Positions 45,734-56,708 of a stretch of 64,000 nt of DNA are shown here, one piece after another. Every line of letters starts with the position of its first letter. The first letter of the stretch is position 1. The notes under the pieces are model-generated. The model did not search any database, had not been told where the DNA came from, and saw nothing but the letters and a program-made list of their open reading frames with translations. The stretch is from Selaginella moellendorffii (lineage: Eukaryota; Streptophyta; Lycopodiopsida; Selaginellales; Selaginellaceae), in NCBI RefSeq assembly GCF_000143415.4, contig NW_003314284.1, forward strand, positions 1,406,984-1,470,983. The letters run 5' to 3'. The translations under genes and the position numbers were made by a program.

Positions 45734-45780
45734 CTGTCAAGAAGTGTTAGTGCCATCAATCTTGACTTAACACCCATTAC
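45734..45780 (-). other. 47-bp intron-like insert in chromovirus integrase
   Basis: On the minus strand a segment starting GTAATGGGTG and ending CTTCTTGACAG separates TAYHPQT from DGQMERVN. Excision gives YHPQTDGQMERVN, the invariant integrase phrase that carries the catalytic Glu. The insert shifts the frame and holds stops. Confidence 0.7.
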
Positions 45781-48700
45781 CTGTCTGTGGGTGATAAGCT
45801 GTGCTGAATTTCAACTTGGTGCGATACTGTTCTAGGAGTGTCCTCCAGAACCTACTGGTGAAGATCTTATTTCGATCTGAGATAATCTCTTCCGGCCTTC
45901 CCCACACTCGAACCACTTGTTCGAAGAACAGCTTCGCCACACCTTCCGCATCCACTTCTGTTGTGGTGGGTATGAAATGTGCCATCTTCGAAAATCGATC
46001 CACCACCACGAATATCGCATCGAACCCCTCGCTTGGGAGAAGTCCCATGATGAAGTCCATTGTAAGACATTTCCACGGACGATCTGGAATTGGGATGCTT
46101 TGTAACAAGCCCCCACTAGCCTTAGTCACGGCTTTGACCTACTGACATGTTGGACATGTCTTTACATAGTCTTGGACATCCTTAGCCATATCTAGCCAGT
46201 GGTACTTCCTCTTGAGTAAGCCCATTGTCTTGGGCACTCCGCCGTGTCCCACAAGAGGTCCGTCATGACACTCTTCTAAGGCTACCTTCCTTAGTTCCCC
46301 TTCTGGAAAATACACCCTCGTTTGCTTGTAATATATGAGTCTGTTACGTTCTGCATAGCCCGTTTTCTCTTCCATTGGCAGCTCACCTCTCTGGTGAGCT
46401 TCCCGTGAATCTAGATTCCTCAGCAACACTTCTTGTGCTAGACCATCGTTCTCGTATGCGGTCCACACATCATCCCAAAAGGTTGCCGTCGCGCTAGATA
46501 TAGCCAACTTCAAGCTCGCTTTTCGACTTAGCGCATCTGCCACGATGTTGCTCTTCCCAGGCTTGTACAGAATCTCGCAATCAAACTCAGCCAAAGCATT
46601 GGCCCACCGACCTTGTTTTCCCCTCAGGTCGGGCTGTGACAAGAAGTGTTTTGTTGCCACATTGTCCGTGTAAACCTTGAAGTGTCTCCCAAGGTAGTGT
46701 CGCCACTCCTTGAGCGCCTTGACCACCGCAAACAATTCCTTCTCATGGGCAGGCCACTTCCGTTGAGCCTTGTCCAACTTCTTCAAGAAGAACGCTACTG
46801 GATGGTTGTCTTGCTTCAAAACTGCGCCCAACGCAAAGTCCGGAGCATCCGTTTCTACCTCAAAGTTCTTACCAAAGTCTGGTAATGCCAACACGGGAGC
46901 CTTTCTCAACTTCCCCTTGAGGTGGACGAATGCTGCCTCGCATTCCGCTGTCCATACCATCTTCCATTTTCCTGTTTGGTCCGTTAAAGGCAGGGCTACT
47001 CTCGAATAGTGTTTGATAAACTTTCGATAGTAGTTGCATATCCCCAAGAATGCCCTTAACTCGTGTACATTCGATGGTCGCTCCCAATCCTAGATCGCTT
47101 GGACCTTCTCAGGGTCCACCTTGAGCCCGTCCTTGCCCACCACATGCCCGAGAAACTTTACCTTTTGCTGAGCAAAGTCACATTTGCTCTCTTTAGCATA
47201 CAGCTGGTGTTCCCTTAGTTTCTCAAACACCTTCGTCAAGTGTTTGGCATGCTCTTCTAGCGTTTCGTTATAAATCAGGATGTCGTCAATATAAACGACC
47301 ACAAAGTGATCCATATAGGGTACAAAGATATGGTTCATCAACGCTGAAAATGTTGCTGACACATTGCATAGCCCAAAGGGCATCACTAGAAACTTGAAGC
47401 TCCCATACCTCGTTCGACAGGTTGTTTTCTCGACATCTTTCTCTGCTACCCTGATTTGGTAGTATCCTGACTTTAGGTCAATCCTCGAGAAGTATTTTGC
47501 CTTTCCCAACCTATCGAACAAGTCCTCAATCCTTGGCAAAAGGTACTTGTTCTTCTTTGTATATTTGTTGAGCAATCGGTAGTCTATGCACATGCGCATA
47601 GATCCATCTTTCTTTTTCACAAATAGCACCGGTGCCCCATACGGTGACTTGCTCAACTTAACATACCTTTTGTCCACCAACTCCTCTAGTTGGCGCTTGA
47701 GCTCCGCAAGTTCTTTTTTGTTTAAACGATAAGGGGGACAAACCACCGCCTCAGCACCCTCGACTAGCTCAATCTTATGTTCTATCGGTCATGCGGGGGG
47801 CAACCCCGCCAGTAGCTCCTCTAGCATGGTATCCCGGAATTGGTCCAACACCCGCTAGATCACTAAAGGTACTTTTTCCATTTCTGTCTTTTTGTCACTT
47901 CTCACCGAGAGTAAGCACAAAAATGCCACTTGGGTCCCTTTAGTGAGTTGTCCTCTCGTGGACACCAGGTTTAAGCACGAATCTTTGGCCTTGCATTGCC
48001 CTACCTTTAGATCCTGGGCCTCCACCTTGGATTTTCTTCCTTGGGCATTCGCCAGTACCACAAGGTTCCCACCTTGTCTATGTAGGGCTACCATGAACCG
48101 ATTGAACCAATCCATTCCGAAAATCACGTCAAATTCCGCCATGTCCAACATGGTGGAAATCCATGTCTATTTTCCATGTCCCTACTTCGACTCTCGCTTA
48201 TCGAAGTACCTCATCGGTGCTTTAGCTACCTTGAACAAACTCTATAGTCCTTGGTTTGCCTAGCCGCTGCACCGTTAGTCCGGCTTGCCGGACTATGTCT
48301 GCAGCCACAAAATTATCCGAAACACCCGTGTCAATAAGGATCTTAACAAAGCTACCTCCAAGCTTCCCTCAGAGGGCTAGTAGATGTCGCGAACAACTCT
48401 CTACCAAAGTTGCTCGTGTAATAAGTAACTTTGAATTAGGGACTGGATCACATACCTCAATTTAGACTTCACCCGACTTGATGGCCATATTGGCTCTGGC
48501 CTTCTTTGGGTAGGGACATTCCCTCAAAAAATGTCCCGCTTCACTGCAGTTGTAGCATACGTTGTTTCCCACGTTGCTATATAACTTGACCTTCTTATCC
48601 ATGGGTTTGTCTGTTTTCACTTGACTCCCCCACGTACTTTTAAGACTAGGCTCAAGTCTTAAAAATTTGGACTTATGGAGGTTGTAAATGAGACTCTTCT

Positions 48701-48839
48701 AAGTAGTTGAAGATGTGGTTAAGTGACTAAAGTAGAATGGAAAAATTAATCACTTACACTTTCCTTAATGTCACTTCTTTAGTCCCTACTAAGTCCCTTT
48801 CCATCCATGGCCATACTTGCTAACAATGTCACTGGGTTA

Positions 48840-50215
48840 GGGCCCGAAGGCCCTACTCATGTGGTGGGTGATGATATAACCACTGAGGAGTCCGAGGCCA
48901 GAATGAACACAGATGGACAAGTGGGGTAACTTAGTAAAATGTTCAAAAGTTGGCTCTAGCTCCCCCAGGAGATTGAATAGTCAATGCTCCTAATCAAGTA
49001 TAGATGGCATTACCTACTTAGATATCTAGTGTGGCTCATCGAAACCTAATTCTAGCTATATGGCTAGGGCACCTAAGGGTGGAAGGTGGGGTTTAGTGAA
49101 AGGTGGAAGGTGGGGTTTAGTGAAAGGTGGAAGGTGGAAGGTGAAGTTTGTGTAAGGCTACGGTGTTTCAAAATGTTATCCCAAAGTTCTAAATTATGTA
49201 AAGGAAGAGGAGTAATCCTCTTGTATAGTGACCAAAGATATGGTCACATAGTGAGAAAATCCTAGAGGTCAATAAGACTTAATGGTCTATAACTTTCCTT
49301 AGTCATACTAGCCTTTCCTAGCTAAATTAGTTCCACTGAAGTCTTCCCCCTACTATCCTTTTAGAGCTCATCAAACCCCCTAGAGTCTAGGAGATGATCA
49401 CTTTGGGCTTTTACCCTCGGACTTAAACTTGGTCTCCACCCCAATCTTGGTCTTGGTTTTGGTCTTAGTCTCGGTCTTAGTTTCGGTCTTGGTTTCACTC
49501 TCAATTTTCATCTCAGACTCCTTCTTGGACTCCATTTTGATTTCCTTCTCAGGCTCCACTTTAAACTCTTTCTTTGTTGCAAATGTAACATTGAGTATCG
49601 AAAGTTATCTGTTGGTTAGTCCTTTTAGATATTCTTTCCTTACTACTATGACAGCAGAAGGTTGGTATTGCTGGTCCCTTTTTCATTCTCCGCCTAAGTT
49701 AGTTGAGAAATTGGTCTTTACATATGCACTTAACCAGATGAGTATAAGGATGGAATTCCTAAGTGTTATTAACATACTTGACTTGGCTAGAGAAACTCAT
49801 TCATTAACTTGCACTTGCTAGTGTTAAGATATGTTTAAACTTGGTCCTTCAATATTTACTAATGATAACTTACCATGTTTGCCAAACACCTTTGCTATCA
49901 TGCCCTTTGTGTTAATCTCATTCCACTTTTAAATGTTATTTATGGAAAATGTCGAGATCTTCTCCATCTTGGATTTGGTCTTAACATTTCTATATATCAT
50001 GACACTTGTCATGTGTTAGTCTTTTTTATATCCCTTTCTAGAGACTCATTCACCGATTGTTTCATGCTCATTCCTTGAACACTTTGTTCAGAGTTCCACT
50101 CTTGCTCTTGGCTTTCTAAGTTAAAGCTTTTGGTCTAAATATGTTACACTTGTTAAACTTCCACTTCAACCACTATTATATGGCATCCTTTTAGCTACAC
50201 TTTAGGGCTTACACA
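48840..50215 (+). repeat. GA-core repeat family, copy 3
   Basis: The left flank GTGATGATATAACCACTGAG-GAGTCC matches copy 1's GTGATGAGATAACCATTGGG-AAGTCC. The core at 49425-49570 is a short, worn array of CTTGGTCTTGG/TCTCGGTCTTAG units. The right flank 50035-50150 (TAGAGACTCATTCACCGATT, AGAGTTCCACTCTTGCTC, CTTTTGGTCTAAATATGTTA) is the complement of copy 1's 42630-42520. An extra segment at about 49575-49960 separates core and right flank and is absent from copy 1. A minisatellite-like GGTGGAAGGTGGGGTTTAGTGAAA repeat lies at 49076-49146. Confidence 0.7.
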
Positions 50216-52421
50216 TTGTTATCATCAAAAGTACAAAGTTGGTGACAAGGTTTTCTTTAAGCTGTCAAATGCATAAAAGTCTTTGAGAGGTGGCAATGTT
50301 AAGTTTTTTTCATGGTATTATGGGCTTTAAACAATTTTACAGTGCATGGAGGATCTTGCTTACACTTTGGACTTATTAATTAGTTTAAATATTCATCTAA
50401 CATTCCATATGAGCAAACTTTAAGTGTGTTTACACTCTAGTGATGTTGCAAATCAATCCATCATCTAGATCTCAAAGATTAATGTTGAGAAAGCTGGTCC
50501 AGCCAATATTCTTGCTTAAAAATTGGTGAAGACACACTGTAAGACAACTTAGAAGTTGTTGGTTTAGTGGAATAGCTATTACAACTTATATAACATTCTT
50601 GATGAAGGGGAGAATTGAATTTTATAACCATATTACTATATAATTTGAGTTGTTTTCTTTATTTTCATTCATTTATTTCTATAACCATATTGTCATGCCA
50701 AAAAGTCATATTACTTTCTTTCTTTCTTTCATGGTTGTTTGTTGTGATGTTAGTGTTTTTTGAACATCTTTTCTTTATGGTCATATTGCCTTGGATTCCC
50801 TTCAGGCTCATTTAGCTTTTCGAAGCTACTGGTAGTGGCTGGGTCACTAGGGAAGGGAGAATGACACAAATCATAGAAATATTCTAAAAATATTATATGG
50901 TATGTGGGATTTAAAGCCAGAATGCCTTAACGGGGCTTAGGGTTCACTCCTTGTTTCTTTCAAGAGTGATCCTCTTTGTTCAATGCTTTACTAGTATATT
51001 TAGAAATATTAATCAAGAGTGCATTGCCATTAATAAATTACAACACTTGAGTAAAGGCCCTAAATCTATATTCACTTATTTCAAATGGTTGCTAATTAAT
51101 ATTTCATGAGCCAATGTAGCTTTCAAGGGACATGTTTGCCTTTGCCTTTATGAGGATATCAAAGATTTTATTCTTTTTCATCTATCCAACATTTATGTGC
51201 CAACGTCTCATCTTTATTGATTTTATTACTCACTATGATAATCTATTTTAAGAATAGATTGGAGTATCATTATCAAACCCTTATTCCTTGTCCATCTTAG
51301 AGAATTAGTACATAATTATGGTAAAGCACAATTCTAATGGAAATTAGAGTCATGTGTTGATGGTGTCTTTTCGATGTTGAACAATGACATTAGATTGAAA
51401 ATCACTTTTACATGTATTATAGAGATTTAGATCTTGTCTTCACACTCACCCTTAAGCTTATGCAATGGATGTTATTCTTCTTCTCATCTTGGCTCAATTC
51501 CTTTTTCATGGATTTTCAATCCTTTTTACATCACCAATTATTTTCAATTTATTACATTTAGTTTCTCTTTTTAAGTTTTATGTAACACTTATGCTAATAC
51601 AAACTTCATTAATTGGGAGTTTGCACTTTTCATAGCATTCTCTTTTGATTAGCATAATGTCTAACTTATGCTAAAGTGATGGACAATTGACAAACCTTTT
51701 TCATGTTTATCACACATGAGATTGCGTTTTGGTGGAGGATAAAGTGTTTGAAACTCATTACAACATTTCCTTCATCTCCCTTTTATCATTCTTGGTTTTT
51801 CTTGATTTGAACTGGTAAACCTAAAAGTGGATTGGAAGTGGCATAATGTTGATCAGACAATTTTTCCTTTTCTAATATTAAATTCTCACAATTTTCTTGT
51901 ATAAAGTCTAAGATATTGGCTGTCATGATCTTAATTTCATTTTTACAATTGCCTTTATTTAGTATCAATTTTATTTATTGAAACTAAACCCACTCTTCAT
52001 TTGTAAGGATTAATTTATTATTTTAGTTCTTAATTAATTAGCAGAGGAAATGTATTTCTTTGTCATATTATATTACTTTAACAAAACCTTCCACAAAATT
52101 TCAATGAAACCTATTGATTCCGGTAATAATATTATTAATATATGCCTGTTTTTCTTATTATTTATTCATTTAGATTTTAATCAATTACAAACATTCGAAA
52201 AAACTAGACCTAAATATACTGAAGTAAAAGTCGTTCACTTACTGTTTTATTGTATGAATAGAATTTTATTTAGTCTTTTCAATGGAATTTCATTCATCTC
52301 TAATTTTTTTGGAACCTTTTAGTGGTTTATATATAAATAAATACTGATTAAATAGTTTCCTTTTGAAAACTTCAAGATTATAATCTATAAAAATAAAATA
52401 AAATAAGCTTTGCTGTAAGCT
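50216..52421. other. AT-rich non-coding; dispersed repeat at 50860-50965
   Basis: Apart from the second copy of the dispersed repeat described at 21805-21910 there is no recognisable gene or element. Short open frames are AT-driven. Confidence 0.4.
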
Positions 52422-52920
52422 GGCCGTGAGCTTGCAAGCCCTCTCGCTTCTCAGTCGACACTTCTTTTTCAGCACCATGATACCATCGTCTCTCTCGCCA
52501 TAGCTCGTACGATCCTAAAGGACTTGACCTTATTTATTTAGATATGCACTAAAGTAAAGGCTGGGTTAGCTTAAACAGCGTAGATTCCCACTAATCCTGT
52601 GCGGTTTAAGGTAAAAATATCAGTCGAAAGATGGATGGATATGCGGCATCCACATCGTAGCGGGAAAAGAGTCTGACGAGAAGCCAGGCATGCGCAAGTA
52701 TTCTCATCACAATGTATGGTTGAGAAAACGAAACTTGTGTAAGAAAGCATTGGCTGTAAATACAATCAAGGCGCTAAAGGTTGATGATAGAAAACTGGTG
52801 AAGCTCAAGATCTATCTATAGGCATTTCCATAGGTTTCTGTGAGCTCCTTCGTCGTCGGCTTACTGATGGACAGGAAACTATTTTGAGAAAGAGGAGAAA
52901 GAAAAAGTATATATTTTTTC
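52422..52920 (-). pseudogene. Truncated third copy of the DOF-like gene and its promoter
   Basis: 52422-52502 matches codons 1 to about 33 of the DOF-like genes but carries an internal deletion of roughly 18 bp right after the start region, a C-to-A-type change (CGACACTT for CGACGCTT), and stops abruptly at the codon pair that leads into EEV. The upstream part, 52503 to about 52920, repeats the promoter region of the two intact copies. It marks one end of the tandem array. Confidence 0.8.
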
Positions 52921-53050
52921 TTATCTTTGCGGCTTTTCATATATTTGACATACAGATTGAAATATAATACTATGTAGGTTTCTATTCATCAAACAAATCT
53001 GGAAACCCTGGGATCCAACTATAAATTCTTTTGACAAAAATTTCCATGAA

Positions 53051-53812
53051 TCAGCAAGACTGTATTTCTGGCAGGTCTGCCAGAAATCCCTCAATATCAA
53101 GAAACACATCATTGAATTCTTGAGGTTGCCCCCAGCAATTGGTTTGCATATCTCCACCTTGAACCCCACCAACAAACTCCTGACTAACTTGATCAGCAAA
53201 CACTCCATCGCCAAGCTCGCTAGCTTGAGCAAACACTTCTTGCACACAATCACCGAAAGGTACTTGATCCAAGGCTGGCAGAAGCTCCCAACAACTGTTT
53301 TGATCAAAAGCCTCGTGACATATTGGTTGGGCACAATCACCCAGACCATGACCTTGCTCCCAATAAGTAGTTTGATCAAAACCCGCAACACAATCACCCA
53401 TAACTTGAGATGATTCGCCTACAAATTCTTCCTGGACGACTGGAGTGATCTTGTCTCCCCCATGGCTCTTTAAAGTTCTCTTATTTCCACCGGTGGGCGA
53501 TAGCGATACGTCCCTTACCTTGCCACCTTGTGTCCATTTTCCCTTGCACGACCTACAAGCGTAGCGCGGCTGGTCACGCTTGCCAGTACTCTTCTCGTTG
53601 TTGTAGTAATCGAACCGCGTGTTGTAAGATTGGCACCTTGGGCACTGGTACACGTTGTCCGGAAGGTCGTGGTGCTCCCACACGCCGTACAAGTTTTGAT
53701 CCCTCACCTCCTCGGCCGTGAGCTTGCAAGCCCTCTCGCTTCTCAGTCGACGCTTCTTTTTCAGCACCATGATACCATCGTCTTCTCTACTTCTCTTGCT
53801 TGCTCTCGCCAT
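53051..53812 (-). CDS. Divergent DOF zinc-finger protein, copy 1
   Basis: 253 residues, one exon. A basic nuclear-localisation stretch (VLKKKRRLRSERACK, residues 16-30) precedes a DOF-type finger: YQCPRCQSYNTRFDYYNN at 55-72, then QPRYACRSCKGKWTQGGKVR at 81-100 and DVSLSPTGGNKR. The family signature is CX2CX21CX2C; here the ligands are C57, C60, C86 and C89, so the loop is 25 residues (CX2CX25CX2C), with the extra residues around EKSTGKRD. The usual FCYYNN is FDYYNN. The rest is acidic, rich in Gln/Gly/Phe, plausibly a transactivation region ending FLADLPEIQSC. DOF proteins are plant transcription factors binding AAAG. Copy 2 differs at about six residues. Confidence 0.85.
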   Translation of the reverse strand: MARASKRSREDDGIMVLKKKRRLRSERACKLTAEEVRDQNLYGVWEHHDLPDNVYQCPRCQSYNTRFDYYNNEKSTGKRDQPRYACRSCKGKWTQGGKVRDVSLSPTGGNKRTLKSHGGDKITPVVQEEFVGESSQVMGDCVAGFDQTTYWEQGHGLGDCAQPICHEAFDQNSCWELLPALDQVPFGDCVQEVFAQASELGDGVFADQVSQEFVGGVQGGDMQTNCWGQPQEFNDVFLDIEGFLADLPEIQSC

Positions 53813-54335
53813 AGCTCGTACGATCCTAAAGGACTTGACCTTATTTATTTAGATATGCACTAAAGTAAAGGCTGGGTTAGCTTAAACAGCGTAGATTCCC
53901 ACTAATCCTGTGCGGTTTAAGGTAAAAATATCAGTCGAAAGTATGCGGCATCCACATCGCAGCGGGCAAGAAGGAAAGAGTCTGTCGAGAAGCCAGGCAT
54001 GCGCAAGTATTCTCATCACAATGTATGACAAATGGTTTGGCTGTAAATACAATCAAGGCGCTAAAGGTTGATGATAGAAAACTGGTGAAGCTCAAGATAT
54101 ATCTATAGGCATTTCCATAGGTTTCTGTGAGCTCCTTCGTCGTCGGCTTACTGATGGACAGGAAACTATTTGAGAAAGAGGAGAAAGAAAAAGTATATAT
54201 TTTTTCTTATCTTTGCGGCTTTTCATATATTTGACATACAGATTGAAATATAATACTATGTAGGTTTCTATTCATCAAACAAATCTGGAAACCCTGGGAT
54301 CCACTATAAATTCTTTTGACAAAAATTTCCATGAA

Positions 54336-55097
54336 TCAGCAAGCCTGTATTTCTGGCAGGTCTGCCAGAAATCCCTCAATATCAAGAAACACATCATTGA
54401 ATTCTTGAGGTTGCCCCCAGCAATTGGTTTGCACATCTCCACCTTGAACCCCACCAACAAACTCCTGACTAACTTGATCAGCAAACACTCCATCGCCAAG
54501 CTCGCTAGCTTGAGCAAACACTTCTTGCACACAATCACCGAAAGGTACTTGACCCAAGGCTGGCAGAAGCTCCCAACTACTGTTTTGATCAAAAGCCTCG
54601 TGAGATATTGGTTGGGCACAATCACCCAGACCATGACCTTGCTCCCAATAAGTAGTTTGATCAAAACCCACAACACAATCACCCATAACTTGAGATGATT
54701 CGCCTACAAATTCTTCCTGGACGACTGGAGTGATCTTGTCTCCCCCATGGCTCTTTAAAGTTCTCTTATTTCCACCGGTGGGCGATAGCGATACGTCCCT
54801 TACCTTGCCACCTTGTGTCCATTTTCCCTTGCACGACCTACAAGCGTAGCGCGGCTGGTCACGCTTGCCAGTACTCTTCTCGTTGTTGTAGTAATCGAAC
54901 CGCGTGTTGTAAGATTGGCACCTTGGGCACTGGTACACGTTGTCCGGAAGGTCGTGGTGCTCCCACACGCCGTACAAGTTTTGATCCCTCACCTCCTCGG
55001 CCGTGAGCTTGCAAGCCCTCTCGCTTCTCAGTCGACGCTTCTTTTTCAGCACCATGATACCATCGTCTTCTCTACTTCTCTTGCTTGCTCTCGCCAT
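54336..55097 (-). CDS. Divergent DOF zinc-finger protein, copy 2
   Basis: 253 residues, same start, length and finger as copy 1, 1285 bp away. The differences seen are in the acidic tail (for example CVVGFDQ for CVAGFDQ, ISHEAFDQNSSW for ICHEAFDQNSCW, GQVPF for DQVPF, GDVQ for GDMQ, IQAC for IQSC); the finger is identical. High identity extends across 3' and 5' flanks, so this is a recent tandem duplication or gene conversion. Both copies retain open frames, which suggests both may be expressed. Confidence 0.85.
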   Translation of the reverse strand: MARASKRSREDDGIMVLKKKRRLRSERACKLTAEEVRDQNLYGVWEHHDLPDNVYQCPRCQSYNTRFDYYNNEKSTGKRDQPRYACRSCKGKWTQGGKVRDVSLSPTGGNKRTLKSHGGDKITPVVQEEFVGESSQVMGDCVVGFDQTTYWEQGHGLGDCAQPISHEAFDQNSSWELLPALGQVPFGDCVQEVFAQASELGDGVFADQVSQEFVGGVQGGDVQTNCWGQPQEFNDVFLDIEGFLADLPEIQAC

Positions 55098-55312
55098 AGC
55101 TCGTATGACCCTAAAGGACTTGATCTTATTTATATGTGCACTAAAGTAAAGGCTGGGTTAGCTTAAACAACGTAGATTCCCACTAATCCTGTGCGGTTTA
55201 AGGTAAGAATATCGGTCCGGAGCGCTGAAAGATGGAAGGAGCGATCAAGGTATGCAGCATCCACATCGCAGAGGGCAAGAAGGAAAGAGTCTGTTGATAA
55301 GCCATCGTAAAA

Positions 55313-55790
55313 CGGCTGTATTCCAGGACGTACTTACCGGAGGACCTGACTCAGCGGCCATTAACACAGAGTGGGCACTCTCGGAGCTCATAAAAATCCA
55401 TCCTGCATGGCCAAAGCAAAAGATGAGATCGATCTAATATTTGGCGGTAGAGAAGTAAACGAAGATGATCTTTCCAAACTAAAATACCTCAAAGCCGCGG
55501 TCAAGGAGAGCATTCCGCTTGCATCCGCCGGCTTCTCTAATGGCTCCCCACGAATCACTCCAAGACTGCGAGGTAAACGGCTTCACCATCCCTGCGAAAA
55601 CAAGAGTGCTGATTAACATCTGGTCGATCGCTCGAGATCCAAGGTGGTGGGGTGACTCTGCAGGGATTTTTAATCCTGAGAGGTATGGGAAGCACTTTGA
55701 GCTTCTATGGATCCGGGAAAAGAATGTGTCCCGTGATGAACTTGGGACGGACAACGGTGGAAATCACTCTGGCTAGGCATTTAAGTGGGA
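55313..55790 (+). pseudogene. Cytochrome P450 C-terminal pseudogene
   Basis: With three or more frame changes this reads as the last third of a plant CYP71-clan P450: I-helix region VLTGGPDSAAINTEWALSEL (AGxDT-like motif altered); DEIDLIFGGREVNEDDLSKL; the K-helix [50 protein letters not shown]; the PERF region FNPERYG; and, in a shifted frame, the haem loop GSGKRMCP followed by [16 protein letters not shown]. The N-terminal part is missing and the duplicated DOF block abuts it. Confidence 0.88.
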
Positions 55791-56708
55791 AGTGAGGGTA
55801 GGTAACTCTACGGTCTTTATCAAGGCTATGTGATTTTTCTTCGAGCGTGAAACAAATGAATGCCAGCCGTAGGTTCTAGGGCTCTTGGAAAAGGTCCATC
55901 GATTTCGCTCTTTTTTCTTCCATGTGGCTTCCACTAAGATTGACTTTTATAGCGTTTACAACTTTATTTGCATTTAGGAAGGTGATAAGTGGAAAATAAC
56001 ATTTTTTATATTAATTATGGCTACTTCAATAGCATGAAAAAAATGAGAGCTTTATATGCTGAGGCGCTTGAGGAATTGTGTCGAAGGCTGAATACAAACT
56101 TGCCATACCCATCTGAACAATTATAAAGTAGATTTAGTGTAAAATATCAACTCCCCTCTTATTGAAAACATCCTTAAATTCACTTGGAGTAACATTCCTT
56201 TTATGGGCATAAAATACATTTATTAATTATTGAGAATGTAAAATAAAACCTTTGAAAATATTCTTTATGATAAATAATATTAACCCTTTCACAAGATCAA
56301 TAATATGCAGCAGAGTGAAATTTCTATGTGGTATAGTCTTGATGCACCCCAAGTGGAGATATTGCCATGAAACCCCACCAAGGCAAGTGAGCAACTCTTT
56401 GTTTGATTTGTTTGCGACAGGCCCATGGCATAGAAGTATCTATGAAAGTGTATTGGATCATCGAAAAGGAAAAGCCTCAGGGTCAGAATCACTATATGAC
56501 TGTCATCCGCACGATGAATGAAGATGACCTTGAGTGACCTTAGAGGCAGTGGGAGGACTCTGACTCTCCAGCCATGTATGCGTTGCTTATCCCTAATAAA
56601 ATTTTACCCTTTGTTATTTCTTTGCTAATAACAGTTTCCTGATGGAGGAGGTCGGTCGTGTCAAAGGAGGGAACACAAAATCCATGAATCGGAAATTATC
56701 TGCAAGCT
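55791..56708. other. Non-coding, no gene recognised
   Basis: Open frames at 56252-56521 and 56642-56827 (plus) show no known motif; the second is antisense to the last exons of the coiled-coil gene. AT-rich elsewhere. Confidence 0.4.

Larger units (their letters stand above)
44882..48640 (-). mobile_element. Chromodomain-bearing Ty3/gypsy (chromovirus) pol, 5' and LTRs missing
   Basis: Reading down the minus strand: zinc knuckle CYNCSEAGHFLREC (about 48555), protease ILIDTGVSDNF (48330), DVIFGMDWFNRF, then reverse transcriptase with [44 protein letters not shown] and [10 protein letters not shown]. RNase H has EVETDAPDFALGAVL. Integrase has a zinc module (CHDGPLVGHGG ... CPTCQ), the catalytic Asp in LTMDFIMGL and ISDRNKIFTSRF, and the Glu in GQMERVNRQLEDY. 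A C-terminal chromodomain EEEYEVEAILNARK ... FHVKWKGFPHYEATWEPE closes it. In-frame stops lie near 47877, 47790, 47088 and 46138, and a frameshift near 48150. Most of gag and both LTRs are absent. Chromodomains direct such elements to heterochromatin. Confidence 0.92.
52422..55305 (-). repeat. Tandem duplication array of the DOF-like locus
   Basis: Two full units of about 1285 bp and a partial one share coding region, 3' flank (with the GAAACTATTTTGAGAAAGAG block) and promoter (with AAGGCTGGGTTAGCTTAAAC and CACTAATCCTGTGCGGTTTA blocks). The duplicated block ends on the right near 55305, where a cytochrome P450 relic begins. Confidence 0.85.
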
